NCBI GenBank assembly: GCA_902581925.1
Contig: CACHQB010000011.1
Coordinates: 1 to 36,243 of the forward strand
DNA: 36,243 bases
From: an uncultured Pelagibacteraceae bacterium
Lineage (GTDB): Bacteria > Pseudomonadota > Alphaproteobacteria > Pelagibacterales > Pelagibacteraceae
Direction: 5' to 3'
This document shows, in pieces, positions 13,897 to 23,140 of the stretch (the stretch's first letter is position 1; every line of letters starts with the position of its first letter). A program made the position numbers and the translations under genes. The notes under the pieces are model-generated. The model did not search any database. It was not told the DNA's origin and worked only from the letters and a program-made list of their open reading frames with translations.

Positions 13897-16889
13897 GATC
13901 TAACTCTCTCACCTTTTGGATCTACATAATGTGATGAAACTATCTCAACTGGTATTACTTTATTTTTAAGTGGTGACATCGCAAAAAGCTTTTGACCAAC
14001 CATGTTTTTTCCATCTTTCAAAATTGCCAAAGAAAAAGGATTGTCATATTCAACACTCCAACATGATGCAGAGATATGACCTAATTTTGGATTTGGTAAC
14101 GGTGCTTTATAATCTTTAACTAAATGAGATCCTTCAGGTATACTTGTTTTTTTATCTAATGGAACCACCCCTACTATTCTTTGTCTATCTTCAGCAGTAA
14201 ATGCAGATCGTTTTAATGATCTTTTTCCAATAAAATCTTTCTTTTTACTAACAAGACCTTCTAAAGCATTATCATATGGAATTGTTCTACCATCAAGTTC
14301 TGATCCAGCAACATGTCCCATTTCAATTCTAAGAGTTGACAATGCCTCTGTTCCATATGGTTGAATATTGAATTCCTCACCAAATTCCATGATTTTTTCC
14401 CACATAAAATTTCCATAATCAGATTCAACATTTACTTCATAAGCAAGTTCTCCTGAAAACGAAATTCTAAATATTCTTGCTTTAACACCAAATAAATCTC
14501 CCTCCAAATAGCCCATGAAAGGTAAACCTTCATTTGATACATCAGAATTTGGAAATAATTTTTGTAGTAAATCTCTAGATTTAGGTCCAGCGATGGCTGC
14601 TCCAGCCCATTGCTCTGTAGTTGAAACTACATTCACATTTAATTCAGGCCAAACTAATTGCAAATAATATTCTAAATGCGAAAGAACATTTGCTGCTTGA
14701 GCTGTGGTAGTAGTCATATGATAATGATTTTCAGAAATTCTTGTAGTTGTTCCGTCATCCATAACAATTCCATCTTCTCTTAACATTACACCATATCTAG
14801 CTTTACCGACTGGTAGCTTTAGCCATGCATTGGTGTAAACTCTATTTAATAACTCTGCTGCATCAGGACCTTTAACATCAATTTTTCCTAAAGTTGTTAC
14901 GTCACAAACTCCGACATTTGTTCTCACATTTTTAGCCTCTCTTTTAGATGCCTCGAATAAATTTTCATTTCCTCTTTTGTAATATCTTGGTCTTAACCAA
15001 ACACCCGCATCTACAAAGACTGCACTATTTTTTTTATGCCATTCATGCATTGGTGATTTTCTTGTTGGTTTTGAATGTTTTCCAACTTCTCTTCCTACAA
15101 TTGCGCCAATAGAAACTGGAGTATATGGAGGTCTAAAAGTTGTATGACCTACTGCAGGAACAACTTTGTTTTCAATTTCAGAAACTAGCTGAAGACCATT
15201 TAAATTACTTGTTTTGCCTTGGTCTGTTGCCATGCCAAGAGTGGTATATCTTTTAACGTGTTCAATCGATCGATAACCTTCTCTCAAGGCTATTTCTACG
15301 TCTGATACTGCTACATCATTTTGAAAATCTAAAAATCTTTTATAATTTTTACCTTTTGGCAACGGAACACACCAAAACTTATCATGTTGAGAAGATTGCT
15401 TTTCAACTACATTTGGAATAGCTACCTCATTATCTTTTTTTGTAATTTTTTTTGATATTTCACTTCCTGCTGTAAATGCAGTTTTTAGAGTTTCCTCAAG
15501 CGAAAATATTCCACTGGCTGCACCTAAAGTAGTTTCATTTTGTTTTGATTGTCCAGGAATAAATGCATCAATTTCTTCTTTAAACTTTGTTTTATTTCCT
15601 GATTGTGAAGCTAAATGAATAGTTGGAGTCCAAAAACCAGAGACACAAATACAATCACATTGTATATTTTCTATTTTACCTAGTTTTTTTTTATCTTCAG
15701 AAATACTCGCAATATCTGCAGACTTTACTTTTTTATATCCTTGTGCTGCAACCACAACATATGAATTCTTTATATTAATTCCTAAATTTTTTGCTTCATC
15801 AATTATTTCTGACTCGGGATTTTTTCTTGTATCTAAAACGATAGGATCTACTCCATGTTTTTTAAATTCAATTGCTGTTTCGTATCCACTATCATTATTT
15901 GTAAATACCAATGGTTTTTTTCCAACTAAAACACCATATACTTTTAAATATTCTTTAGCAGCTGAAGAAAGCATAACTCCTGGTGTATCATTATTTCCAA
16001 AAACTATTGGTCTTTCAATTGATCCAGAAGAAATTAAAACCTCTTTAGCACGAATATACCATAGTCTTTTATTGGGGTGATATTTTTTAGTTTCAGGTAA
16101 GTGATCACTAACTTTTTCCGACATCACAAGCATATTGTGATCATAGTAACCAAAAATTTGAGATCTATTTTTTACAACAACATTTGGCATTGTTTTGAGT
16201 TCTGTAATTAATCCCTCGGCCCAATCTTTTCCTGATTGATTGCCAATATTGACATCGCTAGTTAGTAAAGATCCACCAAATCTTGGTTTGTCTTCAGCTA
16301 AAATTACTTTAGCTCCATTTTTTGCTGCAGCATATGCGCTAGCTAATCCTGAGGGTCCTGAGCCTGCAATTAATAAATCACAATATTCATACTTATGCTC
16401 ATATCTTTCATTATCATGTTTCGTTGATGCTACACCTAAGCCAGCTGCTTTTCTAATAAATGGTTCATAAATTCGATACCAAAAACTTTTAGGCCACATA
16501 AAAGTTTTATAATAAAATCCAGCTGGTAGAAAAATTTTTAAAAAATTATTTATTGCACCAATATCAAAATTTACACTTGGCCAGCAATTCACACTTTTTG
16601 CCTCTAAACCCTCAAATAACTCCTGTTCTGTAGCTTTTATATTAGGCTCTGTTTCACCATTTCTATATAGTTGAACTATTGCATATGGTTCATCAACTCC
16701 AGCGCCAAAGAAACCTCTTGGTCTATGGTACTTAAAACTTCTTCCAACTAAATGAACTCCATTTGCCAATAAAGCTGATGCCAATGTATCCCCTTCATAA
16801 CCAAAATAGGATTTACCATTAAATTTAAAGGATAATTTTTTTTCCCTATTTACTAATCCTCCATTATCAATTCTAAAAGCTTGGGTCAT
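13893..16889 (-). CDS. soxA: Sarcosine oxidase / N-methylglutamate dehydrogenase alpha subunit
   Basis: A 998-aa alpha subunit. The N-terminal Fer2-like fold (about 20-100) has SFKYHRPRGFFGAGVDEP but no clustered cysteines, as is normal for this family. A pyridine-nucleotide/FAD-type Rossmann motif follows (DLLIAGSGPSGLASAYAAA, 171-189). The C-terminal third is a folate-binding GcvT domain, with VWLRPRYYKRG, IDVKGPDAAELLNRVYTNAW and the folate motif SFSGELAYEVNV. The complex oxidises sarcosine or N-methylglutamate and passes the methyl carbon to THF as CH2-THF, with NAD bound to the alpha subunit in the known enzyme. The start at 16889 shares one base with the soxD stop. Sarcosine (end of betaine breakdown) or N-methylglutamate (methylamine route) are both plausible, with gmaS/mgs genes in the window supporting the latter. 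Confidence 0.92.
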   Translation of the reverse strand: MTQAFRIDNGGLVNREKKLSFKFNGKSYFGYEGDTLASALLANGVHLVGRSFKYHRPRGFFGAGVDEPYAIVQLYRNGETEPNIKATEQELFEGLEAKSVNCWPSVNFDIGAINNFLKIFLPAGFYYKTFMWPKSFWYRIYEPFIRKAAGLGVASTKHDNERYEHKYEYCDLLIAGSGPSGLASAYAAAKNGAKVILAEDKPRFGGSLLTSDVNIGNQSGKDWAEGLITELKTMPNVVVKNRSQIFGYYDHNMLVMSEKVSDHLPETKKYHPNKRLWYIRAKEVLISSGSIERPIVFGNNDTPGVMLSSAAKEYLKVYGVLVGKKPLVFTNNDSGYETAIEFKKHGVDPIVLDTRKNPESEIIDEAKNLGINIKNSYVVVAAQGYKKVKSADIASISEDKKKLGKIENIQCDCICVSGFWTPTIHLASQSGNKTKFKEEIDAFIPGQSKQNETTLGAASGIFSLEETLKTAFTAGSEISKKITKKDNEVAIPNVVEKQSSQHDKFWCVPLPKGKNYKRFLDFQNDVAVSDVEIALREGYRSIEHVKRYTTLGMATDQGKTSNLNGLQLVSEIENKVVPAVGHTTFRPPYTPVSIGAIVGREVGKHSKPTRKSPMHEWHKKNSAVFVDAGVWLRPRYYKRGNENLFEASKREAKNVRTNVGVCDVTTLGKIDVKGPDAAELLNRVYTNAWLKLPVGKARYGVMLREDGIVMDDGTTTRISENHYHMTTTTAQAANVLSHLEYYLQLVWPELNVNVVSTTEQWAGAAIAGPKSRDLLQKLFPNSDVSNEGLPFMGYLEGDLFGVKARIFRISFSGELAYEVNVESDYGNFMWEKIMEFGEEFNIQPYGTEALSTLRIEMGHVAGSELDGRTIPYDNALEGLVSKKKDFIGKRSLKRSAFTAEDRQRIVGVVPLDKKTSIPEGSHLVKDYKAPLPNPKLGHISASCWSVEYDNPFSLAILKDGKNMVGQKLFAMSPLKNKVIPVEIVSSHYVDPKGERVRS

Positions 16890-17158
16890 TAAGCAACTTC
16901 CTCGTCAGCTTTAAAAGTTCTGAAAATTTCATGGGTTGCAGTATCTCTCTCAACCTTTATCCATTGTCTACATCCAGAAATATGTTGCCACAGCTCTAAA
17001 TGCTTTCCTCTTAAACTTTTTCTATTATAAACGAAATCATCCCATTCTTGATCAGAAACTTCTTTATTAAGTTCAGGTCTTTTAACACTCGCATCTCCAC
17101 CGTACGAAAATTCATTTTGAGATCTCATTCCACAATGTGGGCAATTTATATAAAGCAT
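16889..17158 (-). CDS. soxD: Sarcosine oxidase / N-methylglutamate dehydrogenase delta subunit (zinc protein)
   Basis: An 89-aa delta subunit. It carries the zinc site of the family: C6 and C9 in NCPHCG plus H59 and C63 in WQHISGCRQW, which match the three-Cys, one-His ligand set known from SoxD. Length is typical (about 85-100 aa). The start codon directly abuts the soxB stop, and its stop shares a base with the soxA ATG. The role is structural within the tetramer. The conserved segment RDTATHEIFRTF at the C-terminus is also characteristic. Confidence 0.93.
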   Translation of the reverse strand: MLYINCPHCGMRSQNEFSYGGDASVKRPELNKEVSDQEWDDFVYNRKSLRGKHLELWQHISGCRQWIKVERDTATHEIFRTFKADEEVA

Positions 17159-18415
17159 TTATGATATCCAAGTTTTAGTACCAAGTCCTTTTTCATCAAT
17201 AAGATTACCTGTACTAAATCTATTTAAACTATAACCAGCGTTTAATTCATGAACTCTATCTTGTGCAATCGTATGAGCAAATGTCCAGCCCGAAGCAGGT
17301 GTAGCTTTAAACCCGCCATAACACCATCCACAATTTAAATATAAACCTTCAATGTGTGTTTTATCAATTATAGGTGATCCATCCATTGACATATCCATAA
17401 TACCACCCCATGTTCTAAGCATTTTTAATTTACTTAAAAATGGCATCATTGCTATTCCTTCAGTTAATACATGTTGCAATGTTGGTAGATTTCCTCTTTG
17501 AGCGTAACTGTTATAACCATCAAGATCACCACCCATTACCATCTCGCCTTTGTCTGATTGACTTACATAAAAGTGTCCTGCACCAAACGTAACTACATTA
17601 TCTAAAACTGGTTTTACTGGTTCAGAAACACATGCTTGGAGTAAATGAGTTTCAATTGGTAATGTCATATTTAATTTTTCTGCTAAAATATTTGTGCTAC
17701 CCGCAACGCAAATACCAACTTTTTTTGCTTTAATATTTCCTCGTGAAGTTCTTATTCCCTTTATTTTTCCAGCGGAAACATCGAAACCTATCACCTCACA
17801 ATTTTGAATTATATCTACCCCCATAGAGTCTGCTTGACGCGCATACCCCCAAGCAACTGCATCATGTCTTGCAGTTCCTGCACTTGGCTGCATTAATCCT
17901 CCAAAAATGGGAAATCTTACATTTTCAGAAAAATCAGCCATTGGAATTATTTCTTTAACTTGTTCTCTATTAAGTAAAACTGCATCAATTCCATTTAATC
18001 TCATTGAATTTCCTCTTCGGGCATATGCATTCATTTGAGCATCTGAGTGCGCAAGATTAATAATTCCTCTTGGAGAAAACATTACGTTGTAATTTAAATC
18101 TTGACTCATCTTTCTCCATAAATCCATTCCAAACTCGCTGAAAAGACCATTTTCATCATGCATATAATTTGATCTAATTATCGTAGTGTTACGTCCAACA
18201 TTTCCACCACCTATCCAACCTTTTTCTATAATTGCTACATTGGTAATATTATGTTCTTTGGCTAGATAATAGGCTGTAGCTAATCCATGGCCTCCGCCAC
18301 CTATAATTACAACATCATATTCCTCTTTAGGTGCTGGGTCTTTCCAAGCCAAATCCCAATTTTCGTGGTTAGAAAATGCGTTTTTAACTAAGTTAAATAT
18401 AGAATATTTTTGCAT
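17159..18415 (-). CDS. soxB: Sarcosine oxidase / N-methylglutamate dehydrogenase beta subunit
   Basis: A 418-aa FAD-dependent (DAO-type) beta subunit holding the amine-oxidising site. The Rossmann motif VVIIGGGGHGLATAYYLA is at 35-52, then GNVGRNTTIIRSNY (71-84). ARHDAVAWGYAR at 182-193 includes H184, matching the histidine that carries covalent FMN in characterised SoxB. The C-terminal WGGIMDMSMDGSPII and GLYLNCGWCYGGFK segments are standard for the family. It starts the operon and diverges from fhs across 129 bases, so substrate oxidation and the folate step may share a regulated promoter region. N-methylglutamate dehydrogenase (Mgd) beta subunits look the same at this level. Confidence 0.93.
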   Translation of the reverse strand: MQKYSIFNLVKNAFSNHENWDLAWKDPAPKEEYDVVIIGGGGHGLATAYYLAKEHNITNVAIIEKGWIGGGNVGRNTTIIRSNYMHDENGLFSEFGMDLWRKMSQDLNYNVMFSPRGIINLAHSDAQMNAYARRGNSMRLNGIDAVLLNREQVKEIIPMADFSENVRFPIFGGLMQPSAGTARHDAVAWGYARQADSMGVDIIQNCEVIGFDVSAGKIKGIRTSRGNIKAKKVGICVAGSTNILAEKLNMTLPIETHLLQACVSEPVKPVLDNVVTFGAGHFYVSQSDKGEMVMGGDLDGYNSYAQRGNLPTLQHVLTEGIAMMPFLSKLKMLRTWGGIMDMSMDGSPIIDKTHIEGLYLNCGWCYGGFKATPASGWTFAHTIAQDRVHELNAGYSLNRFSTGNLIDEKGLGTKTWIS

Positions 18416-18544
18416 TATATAATTTTATAACAATCAATTTAAATAGTGCTTATTTTTTTTATATATATTTTTTAGAAGTTTCCAAAAATACCAAAAAAGG
18501 ATAAGAAGTCACAGATAAAAAACTTTAAATTTATTTGATTATTT

Positions 18545-20227
18545 ATGGCTGAAGTAAAATCTGACATCCAAATAGCTCGAGAGGCTAAGATGCAACCCAT
18601 AAAAGATATTCTGTCAAAAGTTGGTGTACCAGATGAAAATTTTGCTTTCAGTCCAATGGGTAGACATATAGCTAAAATAAATCTGGAATATTTAAATACT
18701 CTTAAAAAAGAAAATGGCAAACTAATTTTAGTTACAGCAATTACCCCTACTCCAGCAGGTGAGGGTAAAACTACAACGTCAGTTGGTTTAAATGACGGAT
18801 TAAATAAAATTGGAAAAAAATCAATTGTCTGTTTAAGAGAGCCAAGTCTAGGACCTTCTTTTGGAATGAAGGGTGGAGCAGCTGGCGGTGGTTATGCACA
18901 AGTAGTGCCGATGGAACAAATCAATCTTCATTTTACTGGTGACTTTCATGCTATTACATCTGCTCATAATTTATTGTCTGCATTAATTGATAATCATATC
19001 TATTGGGGCAACAAACTTAATATTGACGTTAGAAGAGTTGTTTGGAGGAGAGTAATGGATATGAATGATAGATCCTTAAGATCAATAATTGTTGATCTTG
19101 GAGGAGTAGCCAATGGTTATCCTAGACAAGATAGTTTTGATATCACTGTTGCATCTGAATTAATGGCTATTTTTTGTTTAGCTACAGACTTAAAAGATTT
19201 AGAAAATAGAATTGGCAATATTACAATTGGATATACAAGAGATAAACAATCGATTTATGCAAAAGATTTAAATGCACAAGGTCCAATGACTGTTTTGCTT
19301 AAAGAAGCAATAAGACCAAATGTAACTCAAACTTTAGAAAATAACCCAGCAATAATCCACGGTGGCCCTTTTGCAAATATAGCTCATGGATGTAATTCTG
19401 TAATCGCAACTAAAGCAGGACTTAAATTAGCTGACTATGTTGTAACAGAGGCGGGATTCGGAGCTGATTTGGGAGCTGAAAAATTTCTGGATATTAAGTG
19501 CAGAAAATCTGGTCTTAAACCAGATTGCGTTGTCATCGTTGCAACTATAAGGGCGCTGAAAATGCATGGGGGAGTTGCTAAGGAAGATTTAAAAAAAGAA
19601 AATGTATCAGCTCTAAAAGAGGGAATGGTAAATTTACGTAGACATATAAATAATATTAGAAAATTTGGATTACCTGTTACTGTTGCTATTAATCATTTTA
19701 TTACAGATACAGAAGATGAAATGAAAACTTTGTTAGATTTTTGCGAAACACAGGGTGTTAAAGCTTCTAAATGCACTCATTGGTCAAATGGAAGCGAAGG
19801 AACTATTGAACTAGCTAAAAATGTTACAGAAATTTGTGAAGATAAAAAAGATACATTTAAATTTTTATATGAGGATAAGCTTCCGTTGTTCAAAAAAATA
19901 GAAAAAATTGCGCAAGAAATTTATAGTGCCTCTGAGGTGGTAGCAGATACAAAAGTGAGACAACAATTAAAAGATTTTGAGGAAAAAGGTTATGGTAAGC
20001 TACCTGTTTGTATTGCAAAAACTCAATATAGTTTTTCAACAGATCCGAATTTAAAAGGTGCACCCACAGGACATGTTTTGCCTGTGAGAGAAGTAAGACT
20101 TTCTTCTGGTGCTGAGTTTATCGTTGTTGTGTGCGGTGAAATAATGACAATGCCAGGATTACCTAGAGTTCCTGCAGCAGACTCTATAAAATTAAATGAC
20201 AAAGGTGAGATTGAAGGATTATTCTAA
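18545..20227 (+). CDS. fhs: Formate-tetrahydrofolate ligase
   Basis: A 560-aa enzyme that interconverts formate, THF and ATP with 10-formyl-THF. The P-loop-like [16 protein letters not shown] (68-83) and [20 protein letters not shown] (about 104-123) are diagnostic, followed by [11 protein letters not shown]. Length is normal (about 555-560 aa). It diverges from the sox operon, so the one-carbon product of amine oxidation could be drained as formate plus ATP (reverse direction) or kept for biosynthesis. The last nine bases overlap the convergent amidotransferase gene. FolD, which would link CH2-THF to formyl-THF, is not in this window. Confidence 0.96.
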   Translation: MAEVKSDIQIAREAKMQPIKDILSKVGVPDENFAFSPMGRHIAKINLEYLNTLKKENGKLILVTAITPTPAGEGKTTTSVGLNDGLNKIGKKSIVCLREPSLGPSFGMKGGAAGGGYAQVVPMEQINLHFTGDFHAITSAHNLLSALIDNHIYWGNKLNIDVRRVVWRRVMDMNDRSLRSIIVDLGGVANGYPRQDSFDITVASELMAIFCLATDLKDLENRIGNITIGYTRDKQSIYAKDLNAQGPMTVLLKEAIRPNVTQTLENNPAIIHGGPFANIAHGCNSVIATKAGLKLADYVVTEAGFGADLGAEKFLDIKCRKSGLKPDCVVIVATIRALKMHGGVAKEDLKKENVSALKEGMVNLRRHINNIRKFGLPVTVAINHFITDTEDEMKTLLDFCETQGVKASKCTHWSNGSEGTIELAKNVTEICEDKKDTFKFLYEDKLPLFKKIEKIAQEIYSASEVVADTKVRQQLKDFEEKGYGKLPVCIAKTQYSFSTDPNLKGAPTGHVLPVREVRLSSGAEFIVVVCGEIMTMPGLPRVPAADSIKLNDKGEIEGLF

Positions 20228-21007
20228 TCCAAGATAATTTAACCAGTTCTCTAATTCTCTCATTCTTGAAATTTTATCTAGTTTTTTATTTTCTCTTTCA
20301 ATATGCTCGATATGACTATCGATCTCATTCTGATCTTTAAAAGCCCCTCTTTCTAATAATCGTTCTTTTCTAAAAATAATCAGATTAATCATTTTATTAT
20401 AAGTAATCTCAGGGTGGTATTGGAGACCCCATATATTACAGTTACCAACTTTAAAATTTATTCCTTGCACGTTATTTATTGAGTTTGAGGCTAATAAAAT
20501 TGAATTTTCTGGCATTGTTACTACTTCATCAAAATTAAAAGCTGGTGTATTAAATTTTTTATCTTTATTTTTATAAAGTGGATGACTCAAACCATTTTCA
20601 TTAATTTCTATATTTGATGCAATACCTCTATGAGATCCTTTTGTCGCTTTTTTTACTTCTCCTCCTGCTGAGGTCACAGCGACTTGCATGCCCCAACAAA
20701 TTGCTAGAATTTTTTTGATTTTTTTCTGACATTCTTTCATGAAATCAATTTGTCTTTTTATTTCTGGAGTATTATTATAGATGTTTAAACTGCTTCCTCC
20801 CCAAATAAGACCATCGTAACTTTCGAGTGCATCTATATTTTTATCGATATTTTCATCTGAAGAAGGATTAACCACGTGGGTTTCCAATTTATCTGTAAAA
20901 TACGCCAAACTATCTTTAAGGCTTTCCGTATGTGTTTGAATTCCAGCTACAGAAAAACTTTGATTTTCTTCTTTTAAGTTTCCTTCTACTATCAATATTT
21001 TTTTCAT
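20219..21007 (-). CDS. Class I glutamine amidotransferase-like protein
   Basis: A 262-aa stand-alone class I (triad) amidotransferase domain similar to the GuaA amidotransferase half. The nucleophile elbow ICWGMQ contains C104, and YHPE contains H198 and E200, so the Cys-His-Glu triad is complete. The N-terminal sheet starts KKILIVEGN and [12 protein letters not shown] gives the oxyanion loop. After about residue 205 comes a helical tail ([18 protein letters not shown]) absent from GuaA. With no synthetase domain it may hydrolyse glutamine or gamma-glutamyl compounds for a partner. It shares one base with the upstream ADH gene and overlaps fhs by nine bases convergently. Its substrate is unknown; a link to gamma-glutamylmethylamide is speculative. 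Confidence 0.83.
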   Translation of the reverse strand: MKKILIVEGNLKEENQSFSVAGIQTHTESLKDSLAYFTDKLETHVVNPSSDENIDKNIDALESYDGLIWGGSSLNIYNNTPEIKRQIDFMKECQKKIKKILAICWGMQVAVTSAGGEVKKATKGSHRGIASNIEINENGLSHPLYKNKDKKFNTPAFNFDEVVTMPENSILLASNSINNVQGINFKVGNCNIWGLQYHPEITYNKMINLIIFRKERLLERGAFKDQNEIDSHIEHIERENKKLDKISRMRELENWLNYLGLE

Positions 21008-22161
21008 TAAAATAATTCTCCAGAAATGCTTTTTATATACATTTCTTTTAAATCATTTTGACTTAATTTTTTAGGATTTCCTCCGGTTGATGGATCTTCA
21101 AATGCCATTAAGGAAAGTTCATCTAAATCAATATTATTACAATCCATTACATCTGACAATTTGTGTGGAATATTTAAATTACTTCTTAATTCTAAAATCC
21201 AATCTAAAAAACTATCAAATTTTTTATTTAAATTAAGATAATCACAAATCGATATTATTTTATTTTCAATTGAGTGTTTATTAAATGTTAAAACATATGG
21301 CATAAATATTGCGTTAGATAAACCATGATGAACATTAAATTTACCATTTACAGGATGACTCAATGAATGAATTGCTCCTAGTCCTTTCTGAAATGCAGTC
21401 GAGCCCATTGAAGCCGCAGAAAGCAAATCCATTCTTGCATTAACATCTTTTCCATTTTTAAATGCTTTAATTAATGAATTTTTAATTAGTTTCATTCCTT
21501 CTATTGCCATACCATCAGCCATTGGATGGTAACCTGGTGCACAAAAAGCTTCTAAATTGTGTGCTAAAGCATCCATTCCAGTTGCTGCAGTTAATCTTGG
21601 AGATAAATCTATAGTAAGCAAAGGATCTAAAATCACAATTGAAGGTAGCATTTTAGGGTGAAAAATAATTTTTTTTGCACCAGTTTCTTTGTTGATAATT
21701 GCAGATGCTCTTCCAGTTTCTGATCCAGTTCCAGCAGTAGTAGGAACTGCTATGATTTTTGAAATTTTAGAACTGTCTGCTCTAGTCCAATAATCACCAA
21801 TATCTTCAAAATCCCAAATGGGTCTAGATTGATTACACATAAATGCTATAGCTTTTCCAACATCTAAACCACTTCCTCCTCCTAAAGCTATTACACCATC
21901 ACAGTCCGAGGTATTATAAACTTCGACACCTTCCTCTACGTTTTCTCCAATTGGATTTCCCGTAAAATTAGAAAAAGTAGTTAAATTTTTAATACTTTTT
22001 TTTAAACTAAATATTATATTTTTTATAATATCTAAATTAATTAAATCTTTATCAGTCACAAATAATGGGTTTGAAATACCTAGCTCTTTACAAGCCAAAG
22101 ATAAGTCTTCAATTCTTTTTTCTCCTATCCACATAGTGGTGGGATAATTCCAATTGACCAT
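21007..22161 (-). CDS. Iron-containing alcohol dehydrogenase family protein
   Basis: A 384-aa group III (iron-type) alcohol dehydrogenase. The NAD loop is GGGSGLDVGKAIAF (94-107) and VPTTAGTGSETGRASA follows (139-154). The metal ligand set appears as D197 and H201 (DALAHNLEAF) with H265 and H279 (HSLSHP...VHHG), matching the positions in FucO-type enzymes. The family oxidises or reduces small alcohols, glycerol-like compounds or lactaldehyde. It is preceded by a GpsA-like gene and glycerol kinase, suggesting polyol use. From memory, an iron-type ADH from a similar SAR11 neighbourhood was proposed for methanol oxidation. The sequence alone does not settle the substrate. Confidence 0.9.
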   Translation of the reverse strand: MVNWNYPTTMWIGEKRIEDLSLACKELGISNPLFVTDKDLINLDIIKNIIFSLKKSIKNLTTFSNFTGNPIGENVEEGVEVYNTSDCDGVIALGGGSGLDVGKAIAFMCNQSRPIWDFEDIGDYWTRADSSKISKIIAVPTTAGTGSETGRASAIINKETGAKKIIFHPKMLPSIVILDPLLTIDLSPRLTAATGMDALAHNLEAFCAPGYHPMADGMAIEGMKLIKNSLIKAFKNGKDVNARMDLLSAASMGSTAFQKGLGAIHSLSHPVNGKFNVHHGLSNAIFMPYVLTFNKHSIENKIISICDYLNLNKKFDSFLDWILELRSNLNIPHKLSDVMDCNNIDLDELSLMAFEDPSTGGNPKKLSQNDLKEMYIKSISGELF

Positions 22162-22169
22162 AATAATAA

Positions 22170-23132
22170 TTAATAATTTATTTTTAATTTTTTATTTTTA
22201 ACAATTGCTATCAACAAAGAAAACATTAGTGGAATTTTTCTTTTATTAATTTTTTTTAATATAAAAGGAGCTATTTCTATTGCTAAATCAGCGCCTTCCA
22301 CTGTATCATTTTTCATAAATTTTTTCTTTGCTTGGGTAAAAGTATAGCCCTTTCCAAGATATTCTCCCATTTTACTATTTCTTCCTCCTACAGCACTAAC
22401 ATACAAATCACCTAAACCTGCTAAGCCTCTTACAGTTTCCTTTTTACCTTTAAAATGTTGAATTAAATATTCCATTTCATCAAATGATTTTCTAAATAAT
22501 GCTGAAGAGGTATTATTCCCTTCACCTGATCCTATAACCATAGAATAAATATTTTTTATAGCAGAGGAAAATTCTATTCCTCTAACATCTGAAGAGTATT
22601 CGGTTTTATAATATTTTGCTGAAACTAGTTTTCCTATTTGTCTTGCTATCCTCACATTTTTATTTGCAATAACTGTATAGCTCTTTATTTTTCTTGCCAA
22701 TTCTTTTGCCAAACAAGGTCCTTTTAACACAGAGATATTTAATTTTTTATTTCTTAAATCTAATTGTTCTGACATTGTAATTATTTTTTTTATTTTACGA
22801 TCAAATTTAAGTCCTTTAGTTAAAATCAGTAAATAAGTTTTTTTATTTAAGTTCTTTAAATATTTTTTTACCAATTCTATTCCAACAGAACTTACGGCTA
22901 CTACGATTAAATCCCATTTTTCAAATAGTAATTGAGATGAAAATCTTTTAATTAGTAATTTTTTTGGCAAAGTAATTTTTAAACTAGGATGAAATTTCCT
23001 TTTATTAATAAGTTTATTTAAAAGTTTTGCATTATACGGCTCTGTTAAAGTTACTTTATTGTTATTGTCTAACAATGGAAAAGAAAATGCTGCTCCCATT
23101 GCTCCAGCTCCAATAATTAAAACTTTCTTCAT
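22170..23132 (-). CDS. GpsA-like NAD(P)-dependent glycerol-3-phosphate dehydrogenase
   Basis: A 320-aa protein of the GpsA family. The Rossmann motif IIGAGAMGAAFSFPLLD is at the N-terminus (5-21), the active-site helix has SSAIKNIYSMVIGSGEGNN, including the conserved lysine, and GLGDLYVSAVGGRNSKMGEYL follows. It is lysine-rich and diverges from textbook GpsA. Normal GpsA reduces dihydroxyacetone phosphate for lipid synthesis. Here it lies between glpK and the iron ADH, which suggests it may oxidise glycerol-3-phosphate or a similar phosphorylated alcohol in catabolism. The start eight bases from the glpK stop supports co-transcription. An essential biosynthetic GpsA could be encoded elsewhere. 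Confidence 0.82.
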   Translation of the reverse strand: MKKVLIIGAGAMGAAFSFPLLDNNNKVTLTEPYNAKLLNKLINKRKFHPSLKITLPKKLLIKRFSSQLLFEKWDLIVVAVSSVGIELVKKYLKNLNKKTYLLILTKGLKFDRKIKKIITMSEQLDLRNKKLNISVLKGPCLAKELARKIKSYTVIANKNVRIARQIGKLVSAKYYKTEYSSDVRGIEFSSAIKNIYSMVIGSGEGNNTSSALFRKSFDEMEYLIQHFKGKKETVRGLAGLGDLYVSAVGGRNSKMGEYLGKGYTFTQAKKKFMKNDTVEGADLAIEIAPFILKKINKRKIPLMFSLLIAIVKNKKLKINY

Positions 23133-23140
23133 ACCTAAAA

